Part shown: positions 15,989-24,662 of the stretch, piece by piece
Layout: each line of letters opens with the position of its first letter
Numbering within the stretch: the first letter of the stretch is position 1
Assembly: GCF_029854215.1 (NCBI RefSeq)
Contig: NZ_CP122961.1
Coordinates: 3,968,001 to 4,032,000 of the forward strand
Origin: Halomonas alkaliantarctica
GTDB taxonomy: Bacteria; Pseudomonadota; Gammaproteobacteria; Pseudomonadales; Halomonadaceae
DNA: 64,000 bases
Reading direction: 5' to 3'
Program-made: the position numbers and the translations under genes
The notes under the pieces: model-generated
Databases searched by the model: none
Seen by the model: the letters and a program-made list of their open reading frames with translations, nothing else
What the model was told of the DNA's origin: nothing

Positions 15989-18391
15989 TTAGGTTTCATC
16001 AACGTCATCGTTGTCGGGTTTCAGATGATCAGGCTCGCTGGTTTGCTGCACTCCTTGTGGAGTGTCACTCTTATCAGCCGGCGTAACCACTGCTGATTCC
16101 TCCACCTTCTTCTCTTTAGCGGTCGACTCCAATACCCGCACATGGGCAGGCGGTGGATTGCCGTTTTTGTTATCGCCAAAGTAAAGCGTTGTGTGCGGGA
16201 AGGGTATTTCGATACCCGCCTCATCAAAACGCAGTTTAACCAGACGATTGTAGGCGCGACCCACGGCCCACTGATCACCCGGCGTGGTTTTAATCACCAC
16301 ACGGATGTTCACGGAGCTGTCCGCCAGGGCGGTAACCCCCGCAACGGTCAGATCAGCCAGCAACTTGGTACCGAACTCTTCGCTGGCTTTAAGATCCTCA
16401 AAGGCCAGCTTGAGCTGCTCAATGGCTTCATCAATGCTCTCACTGTAGCCAATACCGTATTCGCCCACATGGTTGCCGTACTCGCGCATGTAGTTAGATA
16501 CGGTATCCACGCTGGAGAACGGAACGATGTGGTAAGTACCGGACAGATCACGAATCCCCACAGAGCGGATACTTAACCGCTCAGCGGTACCTGTCACGCC
16601 ACCTACCGTCACCACATCACCGGTGTTCATGGCATTTTCTACCTGGATAAACACCCCGGTGATAACGTCCTGCACCAGCTTCTGGGCGCCAAAACCAATC
16701 GCCAGACCCAGCACACCGGCACCGGCAATCAGCGGGCCAATATTGATGCCAATTTCCGACAGAACGATCATGCCAGTAATGGTCACCATGGCGATCGCCA
16801 GGGCATTACGGAACAGGCTGAGCAAGGTTTTCGCCCGCGCCGACGGTTCGCCGTAGCCGGTTTCCGGGTTGAGCTTATGCTCAATAAGGCTTGCCAGGCC
16901 CAGCCAAACGGCTAGCGCCACGATCAAAATCACCGCAACGCTGGTCAGGTTACCGACCAGCACGGCGCCACCTTCAGAGGCATACCAGGCGGCAAGATCA
17001 AAGGCGCCCCAAGCGTTCAGGACCACCATGATAACCACGATCAGAATGATGGTACGTAGCACACGTAACGCATTGGGCACGTAGCTGTTTAAACGCTTTT
17101 CAAGCAACGGTAGTTTGCGCCGCAGGTCGTCCGACAGCGTGATACGGCGACCAATGGTCTGGGTAAGAAAAGACGACACCAACAGTCCGACGACAATCGC
17201 GGCCAACGACTTCAGGGTGGCGTACATCACAAACGGCAGCGCATCGCCGGGGCGCGTTAGCGTCAATACAAACACGATCAAGAAGTACAGCAGCGCGAAC
17301 AGGTGCCAGGTACGAGCAAATAACTGCAGCGAGACGCGGCTGGCAGTTAAGGTTGATTTTGCCGCCATCTCATTCAAATTATCGCGCAGGCGGGTGCGGT
17401 TTCGTAGTACCACGACCACCGCATAGATAAATGCCAACAGCATAATCAGCGTGCCGACGGCCTGACCCAACGAGGCTGCCACGTAGAAGTTAACCAGCGG
17501 CACTACCACCATCAGGCCGTAACCGACCATGCCGATCAAACGAGCTAGCCAGCGGTTCCAATAGGACGCCTCCTGGGCTGAAATTGGCAGTAGCCGCAGC
17601 CCTTCGTAGCGCGACGAGAACAGCATCCGCACACCGGCTTTGAGCAGCTCAATAATCAAGAATGCATTTAAAAACAGTGAGGCACGGGTGGAGAGTTCTC
17701 CGGCTTCCCCAATCGCAAAGGTGGCCAACAAATTACCGCCCACATAGGCCAAGCCGACGAGCAGTACATCAATGATCGCTGCAATCGCCACGCAGACAAT
17801 CAAGCGCAGGACGGGGGTTAAATTATTGCCATTTAGCGACCAGCCACTGATTTTGGTAAACAGCGGCTTAGCTAGTCGCCGAACAATCATAAATAGCGCA
17901 AACGTAGCAACAATGACGATGCCTAGATTGATCGCCGCACTGGTAAAAGCGGCCATATCAAAAACACTGTCTGTCTCTTGCCCCGAGAACAGCCCTCCTA
18001 CAATGCCAACCACTTGCTCAACCTGGCCACCCACATCGCTAACCACGCGACTGGTGAGTTCAGCTAATTGACGCGGTAGCGAGACATCTTCAGGGGCTAT
18101 CTCACTGCCCTGAGCGGCGGCTTCTGGCGAAAGTTCATCGGCAACGCCATCAGGCAGTGATGAGGCTTGATTGCGCAACATCTCAATCAACTCTTGCCGC
18201 GACTGCTCATCCTCCAACAGACTGGCCAACGCTTCGTAGGATGTTGGCGCCTTCTCTGCAGAGGATGGCTCTGAACCATCGGCGCTGGCCGACTCACTTG
18301 ATGCGCTCTGCGCCATTGCTGGCGTGGCGACTAAGGCAATCATTGCCAGTAGCCAGACACCTAGCCAGGGTAATAAACGAAGTGGCTTCAC
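15989..18391 (-). CDS. Large MscS-family mechanosensitive ion channel
   Basis: Tension-gated channel that would release solutes on hypo-osmotic shock, important for a halophile. 800 residues, far longer than MscS (286) and in the range of the YbiO/MscK-like class. GTG start at 18391 with AGGAGG seven bases upstream. Signal peptide to ~residue 27 (AMAQ), then a ~120-residue periplasmic region rich in Ser, Ala and acidic residues, and about ten transmembrane helices from ~150 to ~560. The pore helix and beta domain follow: LIAGAGVLGLAIGFGAQKLV near 565, then VTVGGVTGTAERLSIRSVGI. The C-terminal ~60 residues are acidic and low-complexity, predicted cytoplasmic. Single-gene unit. Confidence 0.92.
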   Translation of the reverse strand: MKPLRLLPWLGVWLLAMIALVATPAMAQSASSESASADGSEPSSAEKAPTSYEALASLLEDEQSRQELIEMLRNQASSLPDGVADELSPEAAAQGSEIAPEDVSLPRQLAELTSRVVSDVGGQVEQVVGIVGGLFSGQETDSVFDMAAFTSAAINLGIVIVATFALFMIVRRLAKPLFTKISGWSLNGNNLTPVLRLIVCVAIAAIIDVLLVGLAYVGGNLLATFAIGEAGELSTRASLFLNAFLIIELLKAGVRMLFSSRYEGLRLLPISAQEASYWNRWLARLIGMVGYGLMVVVPLVNFYVAASLGQAVGTLIMLLAFIYAVVVVLRNRTRLRDNLNEMAAKSTLTASRVSLQLFARTWHLFALLYFLIVFVLTLTRPGDALPFVMYATLKSLAAIVVGLLVSSFLTQTIGRRITLSDDLRRKLPLLEKRLNSYVPNALRVLRTIILIVVIMVVLNAWGAFDLAAWYASEGGAVLVGNLTSVAVILIVALAVWLGLASLIEHKLNPETGYGEPSARAKTLLSLFRNALAIAMVTITGMIVLSEIGINIGPLIAGAGVLGLAIGFGAQKLVQDVITGVFIQVENAMNTGDVVTVGGVTGTAERLSIRSVGIRDLSGTYHIVPFSSVDTVSNYMREYGNHVGEYGIGYSESIDEAIEQLKLAFEDLKASEEFGTKLLADLTVAGVTALADSSVNIRVVIKTTPGDQWAVGRAYNRLVKLRFDEAGIEIPFPHTTLYFGDNKNGNPPPAHVRVLESTAKEKKVEESAVVTPADKSDTPQGVQQTSEPDHLKPDNDDVDET

Positions 18392-18543
18392 ACCTAAACC
18401 TCCTTTTGGGTGAGTGCTGTGTTCAATCTAACGGCTGCCCGGTTTTACGCAAGCCAACGTTAGGCAACTGCTTACACTCTACACTGCATGCACAGCTTGT
18501 TAAAAAGTTGTACAGGGTAACATGACTTGATTAGTTAGGTGTT

Positions 18544-18975
18544 TCACTGGCACAGCGGCACTAGCCACTGCTGTGCCAGCAACAAGACAACGCCGTAACG
18601 CGCCCCTTTAGCAACCACAATCCAGGCCAGTGCCCGCCACCAGGGCAGCCGAAACACGCCAGCCAACACGGTGAGGGGGTCGCCAATAATCGGTGCCCAG
18701 GAAATCAACAGGCTCAACTCGCCAAAGCGGTGATACCACCCCTCTGCACGCGCCAAACTGCGTGGCGATGCGGGAAACCAGCGGCGATCCTGAAATCGAC
18801 GCGCATAGCGGCCCATAACCACGTTGATCATGCTGCCGAGAGTGTTGCCCGCCGTGGCCACCAACCATATCCCCAGCGGCGGTTCGCCGAGACACCACAG
18901 CCGCGCTAGCCACACTTCCGAGCCTCCGGGCAGCAGCGTGGCGCTGACCAGAGCGACAAAAAACAGGCTCAGCAT
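18544..18975 (-). CDS. YqaA-type small membrane protein (VTT/DedA-related)
   Basis: Inner-membrane protein of 143 residues with the features of the YqaA family, a short relative of DedA/SNARE-associated proteins. The N-terminal half carries the glycine-rich re-entrant region LPGGSEVWLARL and the AGNTLGSMINVVMGRYARRF segment, and a second region, LLISWAPIIGDPLTVLAGVF, contains the conserved PxxGDPLT motif. Four hydrophobic stretches are visible. No enzymatic function is established; DedA relatives act in lipid flipping and membrane homeostasis. It lies 17 bp downstream of the IclR-family gene on the same strand, so the two are probably co-transcribed. Confidence 0.82.
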   Translation of the reverse strand: MLSLFFVALVSATLLPGGSEVWLARLWCLGEPPLGIWLVATAGNTLGSMINVVMGRYARRFQDRRWFPASPRSLARAEGWYHRFGELSLLISWAPIIGDPLTVLAGVFRLPWWRALAWIVVAKGARYGVVLLLAQQWLVPLCQ

Positions 18976-18992
18976 AGACTCAGCGGCCCACG

Positions 18993-19814
18993 TTAACGCG
19001 GCACCTGCCCACCCAACTGTAGAGTTATCTCATCGGCCGTTTGGCGAACCAGCGTGCCCAAAGTTAGTAAGCGGGCTTCCGGGATTCGCGCCACCGGGCC
19101 TGAAACAGAGATCGCCGCCATCGGGGCACCGTGTTCATCAAACACACAGGCAGCCACGCAGTGCAGGCCAACGGCATGCTCTTCACGGTCACAGGCAAAG
19201 CCCTGGGCACGAATCTTTTCGGTTTCCACATGCAGGGTGTCGGGTTGATAGAGTGTGTTGGCGGTCACTCTTGCCAGCTCGCGGCCATCCAGCAGCTGGG
19301 CGCGCTCATCATTGGGCATCCACGCCAGCAGCGCTTTACCTACGCCGGAGGCATGTAATGGCGCGCGGGAGCCTAGGCGGGTAATCATGCGCATCATCTG
19401 GGGTGATTCGTGCTGGGCTAGAAATACTGCCGTGGCCCCATCGCGAATGCCCAAATTAGCAGTCTCGCCGGTTTCTGCGGTTAAACGGCGCAGAAAGGGG
19501 CGGCTTGTGGCCACTACATCGCGGGCTTCAAGAAAGCTATTGCCGATACGGAAGGTTTTAACATCGATTCGCCATAGGCCCTGCTCGTTCTCCTGGGTCA
19601 CAAACCCCTGGCTCTGCAAGGCTTGTAGCAAGCGGTGGGTGGTAGAGGGCGCCAATTCGGCCATTTCCGCCACTTCTGAAAGGGCCAACCCAAGCGGGCT
19701 GGCCGCAAGGTACTCCAATAGTGTTAAGCCACGTACCAGTGACTGGCTATGGCCTCCGCTGGCTTTGGCGGTACTCGCCGGACGACCGACCGTCCTGCGC
19801 TTGGCTTCACTCAC
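18993..19814 (-). CDS. IclR-family transcriptional regulator
   Basis: Repressor/activator of 273 residues. N-terminal winged helix at ~25-90 (SLVRGLTLLEYLAASPLGLA, then LSEVAEMAELAPSTTHRLLQ), C-terminal ligand-binding IclR domain at ~100-270 with the typical GVGKALLAWMPNDE and GFACDREEHAVGLHCVAACVFD stretches. GTG start at 19814 with AGGAG eight bases upstream. A 20-residue basic, disordered leader precedes the HTH. IclR proteins often control nearby catabolic genes; the closest is the enoyl-CoA hydratase-like gene at 19996-20793, read in the same direction from upstream. Ligand unknown. Confidence 0.9.
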   Translation of the reverse strand: MSEAKRRTVGRPASTAKASGGHSQSLVRGLTLLEYLAASPLGLALSEVAEMAELAPSTTHRLLQALQSQGFVTQENEQGLWRIDVKTFRIGNSFLEARDVVATSRPFLRRLTAETGETANLGIRDGATAVFLAQHESPQMMRMITRLGSRAPLHASGVGKALLAWMPNDERAQLLDGRELARVTANTLYQPDTLHVETEKIRAQGFACDREEHAVGLHCVAACVFDEHGAPMAAISVSGPVARIPEARLLTLGTLVRQTADEITLQLGGQVPR

Positions 19815-19995
19815 CTAGCTTTCTCCTAAAAGGCGCTCCTAAAAAGACGCTCCTGCTACTTACTAAAAGCGCCCTTGCTGACAGCGCCTTACCTGAAAAT
19901 ACAAAAGACGTCAGGATAACGTGCCAACACAGTCCTTGTCGCGTTTACGGAAACGAATTCCATTCATTCAGAGATAGTAGGTCAGAGATAGCACG

Positions 19996-20793
19996 TCAGC
20001 GATGCCGCCACTGCGGTGATCGTTTGGTGATAAACGCATCGATCCCTTCGCTCACATCCTCGGCCAACATATTGCAGGCCATGGTTTCCCCGGCAAAGGC
20101 GTAGGCTTCGTCGAGCGGCATGGTGAGCTGACGGGCAAACATGGCTTTCCCCGTGCGCACCGCAACGGCGCTTTTAGCGCAGATACTGGCCGTCAGCTCC
20201 CTAGTTGCCTCATCCAACGTATCGTCCTCTGCTACACGATTTATCAAGCCCCACTCGGCGGCCTGCTCGGCGCTGATAAACTCCCCGGTCAGCAGCATCT
20301 CCATGGCGCGCTTACGGGCAACGTTTCGGGAAAGCGCTACCGCCGGGGTGGAACAAAATAGTCCAACGTTGATGCCGGAAACGGCAAAGCGGGCACTGCG
20401 CGCCGCCACCGCCAGATCACAGCTCGCCACCAGTTGGCAGCCCGCGGCAGTGGCGATGCCCTGGACCTTAGCAATCACCGGCACCGGCAAGTTCACAATG
20501 GCCTGCATCACCTCGCCACAGCGGGCAAATAACGTTTGGTAGTAGGCTTTATCGGGGTTGGCGCGCATCTGCTTTAGGTCATGCCCGGCGCAGAAGGCTT
20601 TGCCTTCGGCGGCAAGTACCACGCAGCGCACGCTGCTATCGTCGGCAATATCGGCTAACGCATCTTTGAGGGCTTGCAGCATGGCTTCCGAGAGCGCGTT
20701 AAAGCGCTCTGGTGCGTTCATCGTCAGCGTTGTGATGCCTTGCTGATCTAGGCGCTGCAGGATGGGTGCAGGTGAATCAGAGGTGATGGACAT
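19996..20793 (-). CDS. Enoyl-CoA hydratase/isomerase-family protein (ECHDC3-like)
   Basis: Crotonase-fold protein of 265 residues from the ATG at 20793 (GGAG six bases upstream; an upstream in-frame ATG at 20820 lacks one). The CoA-binding/oxyanion segments are clear: GKAFCAGHDLKQM (~63-75) and ATAAGCQLVASCDLAVA (~110-126). The region that in true hydratases supplies the second catalytic Glu (PEx..G..PG.GG) reads SGINVGLFCSTPAVAL here, as in the ECHDC3-type branch, so classical hydratase activity is doubtful. Possible roles are an acyl-CoA-handling or isomerase function. Upstream of, and co-oriented with, the IclR regulator, with a 181-bp gap. Confidence 0.87.
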   Translation of the reverse strand: MSITSDSPAPILQRLDQQGITTLTMNAPERFNALSEAMLQALKDALADIADDSSVRCVVLAAEGKAFCAGHDLKQMRANPDKAYYQTLFARCGEVMQAIVNLPVPVIAKVQGIATAAGCQLVASCDLAVAARSARFAVSGINVGLFCSTPAVALSRNVARKRAMEMLLTGEFISAEQAAEWGLINRVAEDDTLDEATRELTASICAKSAVAVRTGKAMFARQLTMPLDEAYAFAGETMACNMLAEDVSEGIDAFITKRSPQWRHR

Positions 20794-20851
20794 GGTGGAC
20801 TCCTGATGTGAGTAACACATAGCCCATCAGTCTAGCGTAAACGCTTTTTTA

Positions 20852-21805
20852 TCAAGCTTTTTTCATTAGCCGGGTATCGCGGCCTAAGGGGTGCGGCTCG
20901 CCGCGCTGTTTGGCTAGATCAATCTGGCGCTGGCGTTCGCGGGCGGCGGCGCGGGTCTTTTCCGGCAGCGAATCGATGCAGTGGGGGCAGCTAATCCCCG
21001 GCTCATAAGCGGATGACTGCATATCCTCGGCGGAAATCGGCATGCGGCAAGCATGGCACTGTTCGAATTCGCCTTTGCTTAAGTCGTGGCGCACCGTCAC
21101 GCGGTTATCGAACACAAAACACTCACCTTTCCATAGTGACTGCTCTTCCGGGACTTTTTCCAGGTAGTTCAGCACGCCGCCTTTCAGATGGTAGACCTCT
21201 TCAAAGCCCTCTTTAAGCATAAAGCTGGAGGCTTTTTCACAGCGGATGCCGCCGGTACAGAACATCGCCACCTTTTTATGTTTTTCCGGGTCGTAGTGCT
21301 CACGCACGTACTCGGGAAACTCGCGGAAAGTGGTGGTTTTAGGGTCTATCGCCCGCTCGAAGCTGCCAATCGCCACTTCGTAATCGTTGCGGGTATCGAT
21401 CACCAGCACTTCCGGGTCGGCAATGATGTCATTCCAATTTTCCGGCTCAACGTAAGTGCCTACGGTGTCGTTGGGGTCGATATCCGGCACGCCGAGGGTG
21501 ACGATCTCTTTTTTGAGCTTGACCTTGGTGCGGTAGAACGGCGTTTCGTCGCAATAAGACTCTTTGTGATCAATATCGGCCAAGCGTGGGTCGGCGGTCA
21601 GCCAAGCCAGCAATCCATCAATGCCCTCGCGGCTGCCCGCCACCGTGCCGTTAATGCCCTCTTTAGCAAGCAGCAAAGTGCCCTTTACGTCGTTATCGAG
21701 CATGGTTTGGCGCAGCGGCTCGCGTAGCGCTTCAAAGTCGTTCAGAGTGACAAATTTGTACAGCGCTGCGACCACAATAGGCGGCGTTTGAACGGGTACT
21801 GACAT
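20852..21805 (-). CDS. trhO: tRNA uridine(34) hydroxylase TrhO (YceA family)
   Basis: Rhodanese-like enzyme that hydroxylates uridine 34 in the anticodon of several tRNAs on the way to 5-(carboxy)methoxyuridine. 317 residues from the ATG at 21805, which has GGAG six bases upstream; a longer frame from 21904 has no such site. N-terminal acylphosphatase-like domain (~10-105), rhodanese domain (~120-215) with the catalytic loop CTGGIRCE at ~183-190, and a C-terminal zinc-like module with paired cysteines (CHACRMP ... ISCPHC). All hallmark residues are present. Single gene. Confidence 0.95.
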   Translation of the reverse strand: MSVPVQTPPIVVAALYKFVTLNDFEALREPLRQTMLDNDVKGTLLLAKEGINGTVAGSREGIDGLLAWLTADPRLADIDHKESYCDETPFYRTKVKLKKEIVTLGVPDIDPNDTVGTYVEPENWNDIIADPEVLVIDTRNDYEVAIGSFERAIDPKTTTFREFPEYVREHYDPEKHKKVAMFCTGGIRCEKASSFMLKEGFEEVYHLKGGVLNYLEKVPEEQSLWKGECFVFDNRVTVRHDLSKGEFEQCHACRMPISAEDMQSSAYEPGISCPHCIDSLPEKTRAAARERQRQIDLAKQRGEPHPLGRDTRLMKKA

Positions 21806-22015
21806 GTAAAGCTCCAGGTAGTCACCCTCGCAAAGGGCGGACCGGGTTAGAAGAGGCCAGGATTTTACTCGAAAGCTAACCAAAAGTTTAGCGCTGGCAA
21901 TCACATTTAATACATCGATTTATTCGACGGAAACGTGCAGAAAGCTTCAACCCATGCGTCTTCAACGAGGCGTATATTGTCATTATTCAATCTCACGCAA
22001 CCTGCGGAGCACACC

Positions 22016-22705
22016 ATGATTATTCGTCGTTCCAACGAGCGGGGCTACGCCGACCACGGCTGGCTACGCTCATTCCATACCTTTTCATTTGCCAACTACG
22101 TTGACCGCAACCATATGGGGTTTCGCGCCCTACGCGTGATCAACGAAGACCGCGTTGCTGGCGGCCATGGTTTTGGCGCCCACCCTCACCGCAATATGGA
22201 GATTATCTCCTACGTATTGGATGGTGAGATGGAGCATAAAGACAACATGGGCAACGGCGAGGTGATGCGCCCAGGCGATGTTCAGCGCATGTCGGCAGGC
22301 ACCGGCGTGCTGCATAGCGAGTTCAATCACTCCAAGGAGAACGAGCTGCACTTTCTGCAGATTTGGATTGAACCCAAGCAGCTCGGCATTAAACCCAGCT
22401 ACGAGCAGAAGGCTTTTCCTAGCGCTGAGCGTCAAGGTCAATGGCGTTTAGTGGCATCAGAAGAGGGTCGCGACGGGTCGGTGAGCATCAACCAGGATGT
22501 GAACCTTTACGCAGGCCTGTTTAGCGCGGGCGAACAGGCAACCGCGCCGCCTTCGCGCTACGCTTGGCTGCATGTTGTCAACGGCGAAATGGAAGTGAAC
22601 GGTGAGACACTTAGCACAGGCGACGCCGCGGCGTTCCAACCGGATGAGGCGATTAACCTTACCGGCAAAGAAGCGGGCGAAGTGCTGCTGTTTGATCTTG
22701 CTTAA
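22016..22705 (+). CDS. Pirin family protein (YhhW-like, cupin)
   Basis: Bicupin of 230 residues from the ATG at 22016 (GGAG six bases upstream). The metal-binding site of the N-terminal cupin is intact: the HPHRNMEIISYVLDGEME stretch at ~58-75 and LHSEFNHSKENE at ~100-111. E. coli YhhW degrades quercetin in vitro, but the physiological role of bacterial pirins is unclear; redox-linked regulation is another proposal. The second cupin is degenerate, as usual. A hairpin at 22769-22802 probably ends the message. Confidence 0.92.
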   Translation: MIIRRSNERGYADHGWLRSFHTFSFANYVDRNHMGFRALRVINEDRVAGGHGFGAHPHRNMEIISYVLDGEMEHKDNMGNGEVMRPGDVQRMSAGTGVLHSEFNHSKENELHFLQIWIEPKQLGIKPSYEQKAFPSAERQGQWRLVASEEGRDGSVSINQDVNLYAGLFSAGEQATAPPSRYAWLHVVNGEMEVNGETLSTGDAAAFQPDEAINLTGKEAGEVLLFDLA

Positions 22706-23056
22706 TTAGCTGATCTCCTACATTAGCCAAAACGGCTCAATCCTAGCCTCTCTACACTAAGCATCAAGGGTGGCACCTGAAATATCCTCTTGCCGTGCCA
22801 CCTGATTAACAGATAAATTGAGTGGTAGTAGAAATTTTTCGCCTATATTTCTTTGTGCGTTTAGGAAAATTGCTTTCATTAATCTAGCAAATTATGACAA
22901 ATACGACCCGACTGTAGCTAACCTGACACAGGGATAGTTGAAGCCTAGTAACTAGCCGCAGGTATGCACTTGCTGGCTGAATTCAGATATACAGCTAAAC
23001 TTATCATATGGTAAATTACGAAAAATAAACTAAAAATTATTATTTAGACATTAACC
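22706..23056. other. AT-rich intergenic region between the pirin gene and the GntR gene
   Basis: 351 bp without a credible gene. The hairpin GGTGGCAC / GTGCCACC (22769-22776 and 22795-22802) is a likely pirin terminator without a T-run. An imperfect 14-bp palindrome (TTATCATATGGTAA, 23001-23014) sits 43 bp before the GntR start and could be an autoregulatory operator. Composition switches here from the GC-rich host style to AT-rich, marking the left limit of the accessory block. Confidence 0.6.
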
Positions 23057-23701
23057 ATGACAAAACTGACTGATGAAGTTTATACGACTTTACGACGAAA
23101 AATAATGGAAGGCGAGCTTGCTCCAAATGAGCAATTGAAGGAAGAGAGAATTGCGAAGTTACTTGATGTCAGTCGCACGCCGGTTCGTACAGCAATAAAC
23201 CAACTGACATTAGATGGTCTTTTGTATAGGGAGCGAGGTCGTGGCTCTTTTGTATCTGCATGGAACACTGAGGATATTAAGGAAATTTTTGAGATAAGAA
23301 TACAGGTTGAGTCAAAAGCAGCAGGTTTAGCTGCATTAAAAGCATCAGCTATGCATATTGAAAGTCTTTTAAAATGCTCTATGAAAATGGATGAGCTTGT
23401 AGAAAAAAAACCAGAAGATTATTTAAAAAACATCCAAGAAGAAAACCGCAAATTCCATTCTATTATATTAAAGGCTGCGGCATCCCCTCGACTTACTAAA
23501 ATCACAAAAACACTTGTTGAAATACCTATAACAATAGGATTCTACATTTACTCCGATGAGGATATGCAAAGATCTATGCATCATCACCGTGAGTTAATAC
23601 ACGCCATCAGGATGGGATCGCAAGAATATGCAAGCGACGTTATGACTGTTCATTTAAGAGCAGCTCTATGCAGATTTTTAACTAATCGAGACATAAAGTA
23701 A
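23057..23701 (+). CDS. GntR-family regulator (FadR/FCD subfamily)
   Basis: Transcription factor of 214 residues. Winged helix at ~1-70 with the GntR signature (LKEERIAKLLDVSRTPVRTA) and an all-helical FCD effector domain at ~75-205. The FCD metal/ligand histidines are partly visible (FHSIIL, MHHHREL, VHLRAAL). Such regulators usually respond to an organic acid and repress the neighbouring catabolic genes. The gene is strikingly AT-rich (for example a run of nine A residues near 23401) compared with the genes left of 22.7 kb. It converges on the RraA-like gene and probably controls the 23.9-30.1 kb block. Confidence 0.9.
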   Translation: MTKLTDEVYTTLRRKIMEGELAPNEQLKEERIAKLLDVSRTPVRTAINQLTLDGLLYRERGRGSFVSAWNTEDIKEIFEIRIQVESKAAGLAALKASAMHIESLLKCSMKMDELVEKKPEDYLKNIQEENRKFHSIILKAAASPRLTKITKTLVEIPITIGFYIYSDEDMQRSMHHHRELIHAIRMGSQEYASDVMTVHLRAALCRFLTNRDIK

Positions 23702-23750
23702 CAGTAAAATACTCTACTGCAAAAAAATGCTAAAAAGTTACAAAAATGAA

Positions 23751-23773
23751 GACCAGGGAGAGCAAACCTGGTC
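23751..23773 (-). terminator. Terminator-like hairpin between GntR and RraA-like genes
   Basis: A 7-bp stem GACCAGG / CCTGGTC (23751-23757 and 23767-23773) with a nine-base loop, followed on the minus strand by a T-rich stretch (TTCATTTTTG). It would end the transporter-aldolase message. Modest stem. Confidence 0.5.
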
Positions 23774-23876
23774 AAGCACATTCAGAGGGAAAATCACTTA
23801 CTAAGTCACTGTTTAGCAATCAAAATCACAGGTTAAATATAGGTTAATAATTCAAAAAAAGGACCTAGATTTAACA

Positions 23877-24557
23877 TTAGGAAGCCATAAAGCAGCCCTT
23901 ATCGCTTAGTGCTTTCTCAACCCAGCTTCGGTCGCTGCAGCCTGCTTTTATCTGTTTAAGTTCTTCCTGCTCAGCTTTCTGTTTTTCCTGCGCTGCTTTT
24001 AGCAAGTCTTCAGCCTGCTCACGTGGCACACAAAGTACACCATCATCGTCACCAATGATTAAATCACCGGGTGAAACTACCATTCCGTCGATAGCGACCT
24101 GAACATTAATCTCTCCAGGTCCATCCTTATATGGACCACGGTGAGTAACGCCTGCCGCATACACTGGAAGTCCCAAGCTATGAATTTCATCAACATCACG
24201 GATGGCTCCATTGATGACAATGCCAGCAACTCCTTGACTTTCGGCATAATGCGCCATCAGCTCGCCCATCATGGCATTGGTAATATCTCCACCAGCATCG
24301 ACAACGATGACATCGCCCTGCTGAGCCATGTCTAACGCCTTATGGAACATAAGGTTATCACCAGGGCGTGTCTTGACTGTAAGCGCAGCTCCTGACATTC
24401 TTCTTCCTCCACCATGAAAGGGACGAAGTCGTGGGCCAGCCGACGTCATTCTTGCCATTGAGTCACTAACATTAGCAACTGGCACCGTGTTGAAAGATGC
24501 GGCAAGCTCTGGCGTAACAATGTTTTGTCTTTGAAGTATACGAAATCCTATGCTCAT
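23877..24557 (-). CDS. RraA-like / 4-hydroxy-4-methyl-2-oxoglutarate aldolase family protein
   Basis: 226 residues from the ATG at 24557 (GGAG nine bases upstream). Enzymes of this family cleave 4-hydroxy-4-methyl-2-oxoglutarate or 4-carboxy-4-hydroxy-2-oxoadipate to pyruvate and a second oxo acid, and decarboxylate oxaloacetate; RraA itself binds RNase E. The aldolase metal/substrate signature is intact: G-G-x-MMGELMAHYA near 95-107 and the Arg-Asp pair in INGAIRDVDEIH (~122-133). A C-terminal helical, charged tail (~195-226) carries two Cys. Being the last gene of tctC-tctB-tctA-rraA favours a metabolic aldolase/decarboxylase over RraA. Confidence 0.85.
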   Translation of the reverse strand: MSIGFRILQRQNIVTPELAASFNTVPVANVSDSMARMTSAGPRLRPFHGGGRRMSGAALTVKTRPGDNLMFHKALDMAQQGDVIVVDAGGDITNAMMGELMAHYAESQGVAGIVINGAIRDVDEIHSLGLPVYAAGVTHRGPYKDGPGEINVQVAIDGMVVSPGDLIIGDDDGVLCVPREQAEDLLKAAQEKQKAEQEELKQIKAGCSDRSWVEKALSDKGCFMAS

Positions 24558-24588
24558 TGCACTTGTCTCCTTGTTTGTGGACACCTAC

Positions 24589-24601
24589 ACCCATATTGGG
24601 T
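24589..24601 (-). promoter_or_regulatory. Palindrome upstream of the RraA-like gene
   Basis: ACCCA-TAT-TGGGT, a perfect 5-bp inverted repeat with a 3-bp centre, 32 bases before the ATG at 24557. It may be an operator or part of an internal promoter; no second copy was seen in the other intergenic regions of the block. Confidence 0.35.
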
Positions 24602-24662
24602 AGAAAAGTAAGTTGCTAAAAGCTTTAGTAATGATTACATGTTCACAACGAGTATGAATGAG

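Noticed and set aside
21188..21727. 179-codon open frame on the plus strand
   Set aside because: It is antisense to trhO, whose conserved domains are certain, and it has no ribosome site or recognisable protein feature.
23001..23014. Attachment site or phage border at the start of the AT-rich block
   Set aside because: No integrase, tRNA or matching direct repeat at the other border; better explained as a regulator site.
23877..24557. RNase E inhibitor RraA
   Set aside because: The operon with a carboxylate transporter and the intact aldolase Arg-Asp signature favour a metabolic enzyme.
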